The notes: a model not told the origin generated them from the letters alone. Shown: positions 1 to 5,096, counted from the first letter of the stretch. The stretch is DNA of 5,096 nucleotides from Candidatus Poseidoniaceae archaeon (GCA_013329355.1 DUKK01000110.1:1-5096); one strand, 5' to 3'. Made by a program: numbers and translations.

Positions 1-537
1 GAGTTTCTTTTGGGCGTGGTGAAGTTTTACAATAACTAGACAATCAATGTCTTCAGGGTCATCTATCGCTTCGGGAAATGGTAGTCCGGCTTTTTCTAAA
101 ATCCAGTAATAATCCTGCTCCTCAGTTCTTTCTTCCATTCTTAGCATATTTCTGGAACCAAATAATGGAACATGGAAATTATTCTCTACATCATCAATAG
201 TGGAATACGAAGTGAATGAGCGATTAGGTATGTATACGACATTTCGCTTGCGCATTTCCTTTTGCATTGAGTCATCCATGACATCATTGAAGGATGGCAT
301 AATAATGGCTTTATCGACCATACCTCGCTTGACTCTCCCCGAATTAGTTCTGTGGGTCTTGAAATAGTTAGCATAGGTTTTGTGTCTACCTTCTTTACAG
401 TAAGCGACTGTAGGAAAACCTTCCTCAATCGCTCCGTCGCAGATATCTAACGCTGAGTGGGATGCAGTCATACCTATGCGCAGTTTCATCCGATCGTAAT
501 CCTCGACGATTTTTGCGATATCGTCCTTGTTTATCAT
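1..537 (-). CDS. purP: FAICAR synthetase PurP, N-terminal half (partial, cut by left window edge)
   Basis: The first 179 residues are in the window, and the frame is open through base 1. PurP formylates AICAR to FAICAR with formate and ATP, the folate-independent route of archaeal purine synthesis, in the cytoplasm. Family marks visible: ASHSALDICDGA (residues 25-36) followed by EEGFPTVAYCKEGR, the N-terminal PurP domain (DUF1246); PLFGSRNMLRMEER (124-137); and the start of the ATP-grasp-like part at IDCLVIVKLHHAQKKL (164-179), where the window ends. Known family proteins are roughly 340-400 residues, so about half is missing. The ATG at 537 is preceded by GGGG (545-548) with a 7-base spacer, which supports this start. 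An in-frame TTG at 564 would add nine residues (LSKQAWGSV) and is less likely. The gene lies 49 bases downstream of the coiled-coil gene, with no clear promoter between them. Family assignment is strong although only half is seen. Confidence 0.9.
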   Translation of the reverse strand, partial: MINKDDIAKIVEDYDRMKLRIGMTASHSALDICDGAIEEGFPTVAYCKEGRHKTYANYFKTHRTNSGRVKRGMVDKAIIMPSFNDVMDDSMQKEMRKRNVVYIPNRSFTSYSTIDDVENNFHVPLFGSRNMLRMEERTEEQDYYWILEKAGLPFPEAIDDPEDIDCLVIVKLHHAQKKL

Positions 538-586
538 AACTGAACCCCATGCTTGCTTTGACAAATGTAGTATTTGATTTTTGATG

Positions 587-1462
587 TTAATCGAACTTCT
601 GTAGTTGCATCAATTCTTCTGTTGATAGGGTGTCGCCAGACATCAATTTTGTCATCAAATCTTGCACTTCCACTCTTGCTTCCGATTTTCCTTTGCCCGA
701 GTCATTACCTTCCATTGCAGAAATCATGTCTTGTATGGAATGCAAGCATCGTAGTGACACAATGTATAGATGATGCGCCTTATCTGCCTCTTTCTTGGAT
801 TTGCGTAATTCTCTGTGACAGGATTCGGCTTTTTCTCTCTGCTTGTCAACCTCTTTATTCCACTGCAGCATCAATTCGTGGGCCTCCTGAGCGGCATTGG
901 CGGCTTGTTGAACTTCTTCATGGGCTGCCTCTTGTTCTAACAGGGCGGCCTTGAGTTCGTCTCTAAGACCCTTCATATCCTCGTTACTGTCATCAGTTGA
1001 AGTCATTTGTTTTAGCTTTGAGCTAATCTCCTTCATACGCTTCATGACTTTTTTCTCATTTTTCCCTGTATGTCTACCTTGCTCAAATTCTCGTTCAAGG
1101 CGCTCAAGTTCCCGCCTTAACTGGTGAGATGTTACCGGTCTTTGTCCACGTTTACCACGATTATTATCTTGTTCAACAGGACCTCTAGATACTTCAATCC
1201 GCGATTTTACATCTTTGACTTTTTTATTAGCGTCTTGTCGGAGCACTTTCTTATCACGGACAATTTCATTCATCTGTTCGCGAATATCACGCTGCTCACG
1301 AACTTGGACAATTAGTTCTTTGACCTCGGCATTGAGTTCATTTCTAGCAGTAGAGTGAGTCTTTGACTTCTTGTTCCATTCGTCTCTTGTCTCGCGGAAT
1401 TTTGTTGCTTTTTCATTTACCATATTCTTTTTTTGTCCAAGAACTTGATTTATTTCACTCAT
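587..1462 (-). CDS. Archaeal coiled-coil protein, COG1340 type
   Basis: This 291-residue protein is almost entirely charged helix. Coiled coils cover about residues 3-92 and 113-250, broken by a Gly/Pro/Asn-rich hinge at 93-112 (sequence around GPVEQDNNRGKRGQRPV). The segment LERLEREFEQGRHTGKNEKK (119-138) followed by MKEISSKLK matches the LExxExxxxT...EE...I..L pattern remembered for archaeal COG1340 proteins, which are often misnamed phosphoserine phosphatase. A similar pattern occurs in eukaryotic Bfr1, an mRNP/polysome-associated coiled-coil protein. No enzyme motif, signal peptide or membrane segment is seen. The C-terminus, TKLMSGDTLSTEELMQLQ (271-288), is a short conserved-looking tail. 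A GTG at 1474 is in frame, but it lies inside the ribosome binding site AAGGTGAG, so ATG at 1462 is the chosen start. The molecular role is unknown; a link to RNA or ribosomes is inference only. Confidence 0.82.
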   Translation of the reverse strand: MSEINQVLGQKKNMVNEKATKFRETRDEWNKKSKTHSTARNELNAEVKELIVQVREQRDIREQMNEIVRDKKVLRQDANKKVKDVKSRIEVSRGPVEQDNNRGKRGQRPVTSHQLRRELERLEREFEQGRHTGKNEKKVMKRMKEISSKLKQMTSTDDSNEDMKGLRDELKAALLEQEAAHEEVQQAANAAQEAHELMLQWNKEVDKQREKAESCHRELRKSKKEADKAHHLYIVSLRCLHSIQDMISAMEGNDSGKGKSEARVEVQDLMTKLMSGDTLSTEELMQLQKFD

Positions 1463-1469
1463 TGCAATA

Positions 1470-1477
1470 CTCACCTT
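1470..1477 (-). promoter_or_regulatory. Ribosome binding site that fixes the start of the COG1340-type gene
   Basis: Read on the minus strand, AAGGTGAG lies 7 bases before the ATG at 1462-1460 (8 bases from the end of the GGTGA core). This is close to the archaeal anti-Shine-Dalgarno complement (GGAGGTGATC). The in-frame GTG at 1474 is part of this site, so it is very unlikely to be the initiator. Confidence 0.75.
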
Positions 1478-1478
1478 G

Positions 1479-1502
1479 AGTGTAAAGTTCCCACCTTACA
1501 CT
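1479..1502. repeat. Perfect 7-base inverted repeat ahead of the COG1340-type gene
   Basis: AGTGTAA (1479-1485) and TTACACT (1496-1502) are exact reverse complements around a 10-base spacer. The repeat ends one base before the ribosome binding site of the downstream gene. It could be an operator for a dimeric regulator, or a small hairpin in the 5' leader that affects access to the ribosome binding site. A TATA-like GATATAG (1514-1520, minus strand) lies about 26 bases upstream of the repeat centre, so a transcript start there would fall inside the repeat. A 7-base match can also occur by chance. Confidence 0.4.
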
Positions 1503-1567
1503 GTTATGGCGAACTATATCCCCCATTTAATGCTTGATATGGATACTAAACAACCAAATTTTGGTCT

Positions 1568-1900
1568 CTATCGTTGCTTTGATTGCAGATAACTGTCCAA
1601 ACGAGACACTGCACTATCTATTTCCTGTCTAACCAGGCCAAGGTTAGAATTAGAATCGCAGCCTACAATCAATGTGTTGCCGCCAGTTAGACGGTTAACT
1701 ATTAGAATTAACGTCTCTGTAATAATTGAGGTCTGTTGGAATTCATTTGATATGTAGTGAATTTCAGCCAACTTAGCCAACATATTTTTTGTTTTCTTGT
1801 CATCCGGCTGTGCCGCAATTATGAAACCATTGTCGTCAAGCATTGCAGCATTCTTGACATTAACCATTTTTGCTAAATCAGATACTACGAACTCTTCCAT
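1568..1900 (-). CDS. Roadblock/LC7 domain protein
   Basis: This 110-residue protein is the size of a single Roadblock/LC7 domain. These small alpha-beta dimerising proteins bind or regulate small GTPases and motor complexes in eukaryotes, and MglA-type GTPases in bacteria. Order seen: N-terminal helix EEFVVSDLAKMV (2-13); strand and turn AAMLDDNGFIIAA (18-30), with the usual D-x-x/D-G-hydrophobic turn; a helix (36-50); strand ETLILIVNRL (62-71); strand NTLIVGCDSNSNLGLVRQEI (75-94); and a C-terminal helix to 107. There is no signal peptide or membrane segment. No GTPase gene is in the window, so the partner is unknown. The start is ATG at 1900; an upstream in-frame stop (1907-1909) leaves no other good choice. 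There is no strong Shine-Dalgarno site, only GATGA at 1907-1911. A TATA-like element 24 bases upstream suggests a leaderless transcript of its own. Confidence 0.75.
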   Translation of the reverse strand: MEEFVVSDLAKMVNVKNAAMLDDNGFIIAAQPDDKKTKNMLAKLAEIHYISNEFQQTSIITETLILIVNRLTGGNTLIVGCDSNSNLGLVRQEIDSAVSRLDSYLQSKQR

Positions 1901-1920
1901 AAATCGTCATCGAAACTGGG

Positions 1921-1931
1921 TGTATAACTTT
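1921..1931 (-). promoter_or_regulatory. Possible archaeal TATA box for the Roadblock gene
   Basis: On the minus strand the sequence reads AAAG then TTATACA, a purine-rich BRE-like stretch followed by a TATA-like element. Its centre (about 1924) is 24 bases from the ATG at 1900. Archaeal TATA boxes sit about 26 bases before the transcript start, so the transcript would begin at or next to the start codon. That fits the lack of a strong ribosome binding site. The element is short and AT-rich, and it is only a candidate. Confidence 0.3.
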
Positions 1932-1939
1932 AGCCGCAC

Positions 1940-2416
1940 TCAAAGCTCACCAATCATCAATAATCCATCCTCATTCGAATAATAACCATTGATTGTTTTA
2001 TCGATTTTCAATCCGTGTCTGGAATAAAAATTTTGCGCTTTTACATTTGACTTTCTAACCTCTAATTGTATCATATGCTTCCCATCTGATTTTGCCTTGC
2101 TCTTCAATTCGGTCAACACCTCTGTTCCGTAATTTTGGTTTTGTGCCTGTACGTCAAGCACTAATGATACAATGCGAATACGATCGTCGAATATTGGTTT
2201 AGACCACAAAACCCCCATTAATGAATCAGGTTGTGGATACAATTTTGTGTCAACGAGTAATTTATTACCATGCCATTCTGGTATGCCAAGCATCCTAAAT
2301 GTTGTGTCACTGTATATTTCGCCAGTCTCAATTTTGAATAATTCTGTGACCTTTGCCTGCCAATTTTCCGGCAAATTCTCTGGTTTGGGTCCTAAAATCC
2401 ATTCAAATTCAGTAAT
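1940..2416 (-). CDS. GNAT-family N-acetyltransferase, RimI-like, with probable ATT start
   Basis: This protein moves an acetyl group from acetyl-CoA to an amine; its substrate is not known. Numbering from the ATT start (158 residues), motif A is IVSLVLDVQAQNQNYG (82-97). The acetyl-CoA loop reads Q-x-x-G-x-E rather than the usual Q/R-x-x-G-x-G/A. Motif B, LEVRKSNVKAQNFYSRHGLK (118-137), is very close to the LEVR.SN..A..FY...GF signature of RimI-type enzymes. The first ATG/GTG/TTG codon in frame is TTG at 2374, which would give 144 residues but has no ribosome binding site. Upstream the frame stays open with protein-like sequence (TEFEWILGPKPENLP) back to ATT at 2416-2414, five bases after GGAGGG. 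The ATT start is therefore preferred. The ribosome binding site starts one base after the stop of the nucleotidyltransferase gene, so the two are probably translationally coupled. The GNAT call is firm; the start is less sure. Confidence 0.78.
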   Translation of the reverse strand: MTEFEWILGPKPENLPENWQAKVTELFKIETGEIYSDTTFRMLGIPEWHGNKLLVDTKLYPQPDSLMGVLWSKPIFDDRIRIVSLVLDVQAQNQNYGTEVLTELKSKAKSDGKHMIQLEVRKSNVKAQNFYSRHGLKIDKTINGYYSNEDGLLMIGEL

Positions 2417-2421
2417 AAAAT

Positions 2422-2427
2422 CCCTCC
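2422..2427 (-). promoter_or_regulatory. Ribosome binding site pointing to an ATT start codon
   Basis: GGAGGG on the minus strand is the strongest Shine-Dalgarno match in the window. It lies five bases before ATT (2416-2414) and one base after the TGA (2431-2429) of the preceding gene. No ATG, GTG or TTG is in frame within reach; the nearest, TTG at 2374, is 47 bases away. Confidence 0.65.
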
Positions 2428-2428
2428 G

Positions 2429-4492
2429 TCAAGTATTCTTTGAGGATTTCCCCCGCTTCCCTCGATGTGGTTGGAGTACTGGTTTGGTTTTCTTCGCTTT
2501 CTTATTGGTTGGCTTGGGTTGGTTAGCTTTGCTATTAACTCCGGTTAAGCCTCCGTTTTTCAACAACACATCAAGGTCCTGTAGCGAAAATGAGTCACCT
2601 GAAGCGACTTTATTTTTCACAGCAGCAATATTTCCGTGCTTTTTTGCTGACTTAGGTCGCGGCTTTTTGTATTGTTTACTTCTTTTGTTACCGCTTTGCT
2701 TGTTTCTCAACCATGCCTCTAATCTGCCAATTTCCCGACGGAGTTGACGTCGTTCTTTCTTCAGTGGATTTAATTCAACAAGCAGGCGTTTGGCTAAGTC
2801 ATCAAAATCTGTATGCTGACCCAATTTATTGACACTTATGATCTCTCTTCGAATATTTTTGATGTGGTCAATAGACTTCTCTTGCTGATTCACTAGGCGT
2901 AAAAATTCACGATGATAGTTTCTAGTTGCTTTGGCGTGGGCGTGCATGCTTTGTAATTCAAAAAACCAGGAAAATAACGCTTTTTCTTTCTCGAACGATA
3001 ATTCAATGCCAGTATCAGAAGTATCAGTGAGGTTTGTGTACACCTTACGCAACTCTTCCTCGATAAAGTGGACTGGAATGTAGTTGTTATTCGTTGAATC
3101 TCGTTTGCTTTGTAATTCGTTAATTTTGTTTCTTCGTGGCCTGAGCTCGGTCGACAGGGTGGTTTGCTCCTTGGCTAATTCAGCGTTTTTTCTCAACGCT
3201 TTTGACATTCTAATCGCTTCATTTCGTTCACTTTCGCGCGCAGAAATTCGCTTTTCTAGTAGCCCGAGATTGGTATAGAACTGTTCAAGTTCTAGTTTAA
3301 TTTCAGCGTCTTGTTTGTTTCTTAAATCTTCAAACAAATCTAGTTGTGGGGCGTTATTGACAAGATTTGGATATTTTGGTTCGCAGATAAGTTCCCAGTC
3401 ACTACACTTATTGATCAATGAAAAGGCGCGTAGAACCTCATCTCTAATTTCATAAACACCTTCGGCGTCTAATACTATGCTCAAATCGTGGAACTGGTCA
3501 AATGGGTCTTCCACTGGTAAAGAGTGCTTACCTAGCCTAATGTTTTCCCCGCCTTTGAGTATCTCGTCGGCGTGTGGCTTCTTGTGTTGCCAACCTTTTT
3601 TGTTACGTGATATCAGCTTTCCTTCTCTGACTGATACAACTGATTTATTCCACGGCCAATGCTTGGTAAGTTTGGTGAAGAACATAATTAGTAATTCTGC
3701 AACGGTTCTTTGGTCTGCCTTGAGAGGTGCCACCGAGTTTGCGTTGTCCATCGATACATCGTATTTTTTCCCTTGGATGGTGACCATGTCACTTCCATCT
3801 TGCTTGGATAGATTAGGTAGTATTGGTACTTCCATAGATTGTAAGGAATTTATCGCTATAAGTGTCCAGGCGTAAGACGAGAATGTACCAGAAGCTGGAT
3901 CACATATGCCGCGATTTCGAGCCCAATACTTCACTGCGAGAATGAATGGTTTTACCCTCTGGTCGACCTCACAATAACGCTTTTGCAACTCCGTATTATA
4001 GATTGATAAATTATTATTCACTGATATATCAACAGGTATTAGAGATTGGGTATCAGTGAATTTAACTATTGGCACTTTTGCACTTGAGATTAGTTTGACA
4101 TCTTTCATCCCATCCTCATTTAGCATCCGAGCGATTTTTTTCAACACTTTTTTTGGTGGTTCTCCATTAAATTCCAAACAGAGATCAATATCTCCATTTG
4201 CCAGACTGAGTCCTGACTCAAAGGATCCGAATGAAGTTAGTTTAGCACTTTTGAACTTATTTGTGAGTATCTTTCTTAGGTGTTTGACAATGCCATTTCT
4301 TCGCTGTATCAGTGGCTTAGTAATTCTCTGACTAGCGATAAAGTTTTCAAGTTGAGAATCTAGATTTTGGGTATAATTTTTGTTGGTTTTGGACCCTTCA
4401 AAGACATATTCGCCGTTCACAACCATTGACACAAATGGATAATTGCCCATTCTTTTAGTCGTTTTTAGATTCTCCTCAAAACTAGTCAGCAT
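2429..4492 (-). CDS. Cid1/TRF4-type terminal nucleotidyltransferase fused to a coiled coil
   Basis: This 687-residue protein has the full architecture of eukaryotic non-canonical poly(A)/poly(U) polymerases, which add nucleotides to RNA 3' ends. The pol-beta-type catalytic domain shows GSFESG (89-94), D101-x-D103 in GDIDLCLEF, and the third acid D155 in PVDISV. The central domain shows NTELQKRYCEVDQRVKPFI (166-184), VKYWARNRG (187-195), SSYAW (205-209) and the LQ...PILPNL loop (217-228). The nucleotide recognition motif is VEDPFDQFHDLS (327-338). Residues about 390-465 and 500-598 form coiled coils. The rest (598-687) is Lys/Arg-rich and likely disordered, with SGDSFSLQDLDVLL (631-644) in the middle. 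H335 suggests a preference for UTP. It is not a CCA-adding enzyme of the archaeal class I type, because the central and recognition motifs are TRF4-like. The start is ATG at 4492, one base after the previous TGA. The enzyme family is sure; the RNA target is unknown. Confidence 0.88.
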   Translation of the reverse strand: MLTSFEENLKTTKRMGNYPFVSMVVNGEYVFEGSKTNKNYTQNLDSQLENFIASQRITKPLIQRRNGIVKHLRKILTNKFKSAKLTSFGSFESGLSLANGDIDLCLEFNGEPPKKVLKKIARMLNEDGMKDVKLISSAKVPIVKFTDTQSLIPVDISVNNNLSIYNTELQKRYCEVDQRVKPFILAVKYWARNRGICDPASGTFSSYAWTLIAINSLQSMEVPILPNLSKQDGSDMVTIQGKKYDVSMDNANSVAPLKADQRTVAELLIMFFTKLTKHWPWNKSVVSVREGKLISRNKKGWQHKKPHADEILKGGENIRLGKHSLPVEDPFDQFHDLSIVLDAEGVYEIRDEVLRAFSLINKCSDWELICEPKYPNLVNNAPQLDLFEDLRNKQDAEIKLELEQFYTNLGLLEKRISARESERNEAIRMSKALRKNAELAKEQTTLSTELRPRRNKINELQSKRDSTNNNYIPVHFIEEELRKVYTNLTDTSDTGIELSFEKEKALFSWFFELQSMHAHAKATRNYHREFLRLVNQQEKSIDHIKNIRREIISVNKLGQHTDFDDLAKRLLVELNPLKKERRQLRREIGRLEAWLRNKQSGNKRSKQYKKPRPKSAKKHGNIAAVKNKVASGDSFSLQDLDVLLKNGGLTGVNSKANQPKPTNKKAKKTKPVLQPHRGKRGKSSKNT

Positions 4493-4493
4493 T

Positions 4494-5096
4494 TCAACGC
4501 CCCCGTTTTGGTTTATTGTGCTTGTTGTTTCTTAGAATTTGTCTACTTGACAGGCCTCCGGCTGCAACTCGCTTGGCATCTATTAACAAGTCATCAAGAT
4601 TTGTTGATAACTTCTGTTGCCAGTATTGTATAGATGTATCCGAGTCTTTTAGATTGCTCGACATTTTAGTGAATTTAGATTCAAGTTTTCGGCGATTTAC
4701 CTCATTATCGTTCCATTGGTTCTTTGCTAATTCAAAGTCGTTAGTCAGTTCTGCTAGAGCATTATTAGCTTTTACTGAGGATTTGTAATGAACTAGTCCC
4801 TCAATGTCCCCCCCTTGTTGTTGATAGGTTTGTATTATTGTCGACAGTTGCTCAGCAAATTCTTGGCTAGTGGTTTTGTTAGTAAGTAATTGTTGAATAA
4901 TATCAACATCAGGTGAAGTTGTATCAATGCTTGGATGGTCAGAAGGTAGTTTTCCTGTCAATTCCTTGACGATTGTCAGCCTTTCTTTCAGTAAGTTGTT
5001 TACTTTAGGTTCTAAATCATCTTTTTTGGATCTAGATTGACGAGCAAGTTTCTCTGCCATGTGTTTTTGCTCAGCGATGGCTTCAATGGTATCCGG
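4494..5096 (-). CDS. Coiled-coil protein with basic tail (partial, cut by right window edge)
   Basis: I do not recognise this gene. The last 200 residues are in the window. The frame is open to the edge, and the residues before the first Met at 5060 (PDTIEAIAEQKH) continue the helical pattern. No ribosome binding site precedes that Met, so it is probably internal. Counting from that Met: a charged helix at 1-38; a Pro/Asp/Ser linker at 39-52; Gln/Thr-rich helices at 52-82; a long coiled coil at 92-162 (LAELTNDFELAKNQW and onward); then AKRVAAGGLSSRQIL (162-176) and a basic end, HNKPKRGR. The segment AAGGLSSRQI resembles, weakly, the SGD tail motif of the two other coiled-coil proteins in the window. 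It is soluble, with no membrane segment. The TGA-A-ATG junction with the nucleotidyltransferase gene implies coupled translation, so a partner role for that enzyme is plausible but unproven. Confidence 0.7.
   Translation of the reverse strand, partial: PDTIEAIAEQKHMAEKLARQSRSKKDDLEPKVNNLLKERLTIVKELTGKLPSDHPSIDTTSPDVDIIQQLLTNKTTSQEFAEQLSTIIQTYQQQGGDIEGLVHYKSSVKANNALAELTNDFELAKNQWNDNEVNRRKLESKFTKMSSNLKDSDTSIQYWQQKLSTNLDDLLIDAKRVAAGGLSSRQILRNNKHNKPKRGR
4500..4504 (-). promoter_or_regulatory. Ribosome binding site of the nucleotidyltransferase gene, inside the upstream gene
   Basis: GGGGG on the minus strand, seven bases before the ATG at 4492, lies within the last codons of the coiled-coil gene. 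The junction reads TGA-A-ATG. A G-run in place of GGAGG is a moderate match; a similar GGGG precedes purP. Confidence 0.45.

Noticed and set aside
186..428. Open frame on the minus strand, 80 codons
   Set aside because: It is another frame of purP; the purP frame gives clear family motifs over the same bases.
538..564. In-frame TTG at 564 as start of purP
   Set aside because: The ATG at 537 has a GGGG at proper spacing and begins just before the family-like sequence. The extension adds nothing recognisable, though it cannot be excluded.
574..954. Open frame on the plus strand, 126 codons
   Set aside because: It lies wholly antisense to the COG1340-type coiled-coil gene, its product is a Cys/Leu/Ser-rich patchwork with no family pattern, and it has no ribosome binding site.
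1463..1474. GTG at 1474 as start of the COG1340-type protein (295 residues)
   Set aside because: The GTG is embedded in the Shine-Dalgarno sequence AAGGTGAG that serves the ATG at 1462.
1553..1565. Dyad ACCAAA-T-TTTGGT after the Roadblock stop, considered as a terminator
   Set aside because: The possible stem is only five AT-rich pairs with a three-base loop and no proper T-run follows. Archaeal termination does not usually need such hairpins.
2172..2747. Open frame on the plus strand, 191 codons, with a hydrophobic Leu/Phe-rich part resembling membrane segments
   Set aside because: It is antisense to the acetyltransferase start and the Lys-rich tail of the nucleotidyltransferase. Lys codons (AAA/AAG) read backwards give Phe/Leu, which explains the false membrane look.
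3477..3875. Open frame on the plus strand, 132 codons
   Set aside because: It is antisense to the conserved central and recognition domains of the nucleotidyltransferase, with no recognisable product.
1..5096. tRNA, rRNA, CRISPR arrays, insertion sequences or transposase genes
   Set aside because: No cloverleaf-like or rRNA-like segments, no regularly spaced repeats and no transposase motifs were seen on either strand; almost all of the window is coding.

Overview
The window looks like a piece of an archaeal chromosome, probably from a metagenome. All six genes lie on the minus strand, so transcription runs from the right edge to the left. The archaeal call rests on an N-terminal PurP (the folate-independent, formate-using FAICAR synthetase typical of archaea), an archaeal COG1340-type coiled-coil protein, a stand-alone Roadblock/LC7 protein and purine-rich Shine-Dalgarno sites. 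The low-GC, Asn/Ser-rich style and the gene content suggest a marine Thermoplasmatota-like lineage (Marine Group II/III). That lineage call is a guess from pattern memory and was not tested.

Layout in transcription order. (1) 5096-4494: 3' part of a coiled-coil protein with a basic tail, which enters through the right edge. (2) 4492-2429: a 687-residue protein with a complete Cid1/TRF4-type terminal nucleotidyltransferase at the N-terminus, joined to a long coiled coil and a Lys-rich tail. (3) 2416-1940: a RimI-like GNAT acetyltransferase whose best-supported start is an ATT codon behind a strong GGAGGG. (4) 1900-1568: Roadblock/LC7 domain protein. (5) 1462-587: COG1340-type coiled-coil protein, distantly reminiscent of eukaryotic Bfr1. 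(6) 537-1: N-terminal half of purP, cut by the left edge. Genes 1-2-3 are packed as a translationally coupled unit: a TGA-A-ATG junction, then a ribosome binding site starting next to a stop codon. Short gaps of 39, 105 and 49 bases separate the others. The 105-base gap (1463-1567) holds an inverted repeat and a strong ribosome binding site.

The most interesting element is gene 2. A eukaryote-style RNA tailing enzyme is not a standard part of known archaeal RNA metabolism. The catalytic Asp triad is intact, and a His sits where, aligned from memory, fission yeast Cid1 has its UTP-selecting His. This predicts an RNA uridylyltransferase. Its tail carries a short Lys-x-x-Ser-Gly-Asp motif that also ends the COG1340 protein three genes downstream, and a degenerate form may end gene 1. 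Inference: the coiled-coil proteins and the nucleotidyltransferase may act together on RNA or ribosomes, as an undescribed archaeal RNA-tailing module. Nothing in the sequence proves this. No RNA genes, mobile elements or CRISPR arrays were seen, and no stretch over 300 bases lacks a gene.
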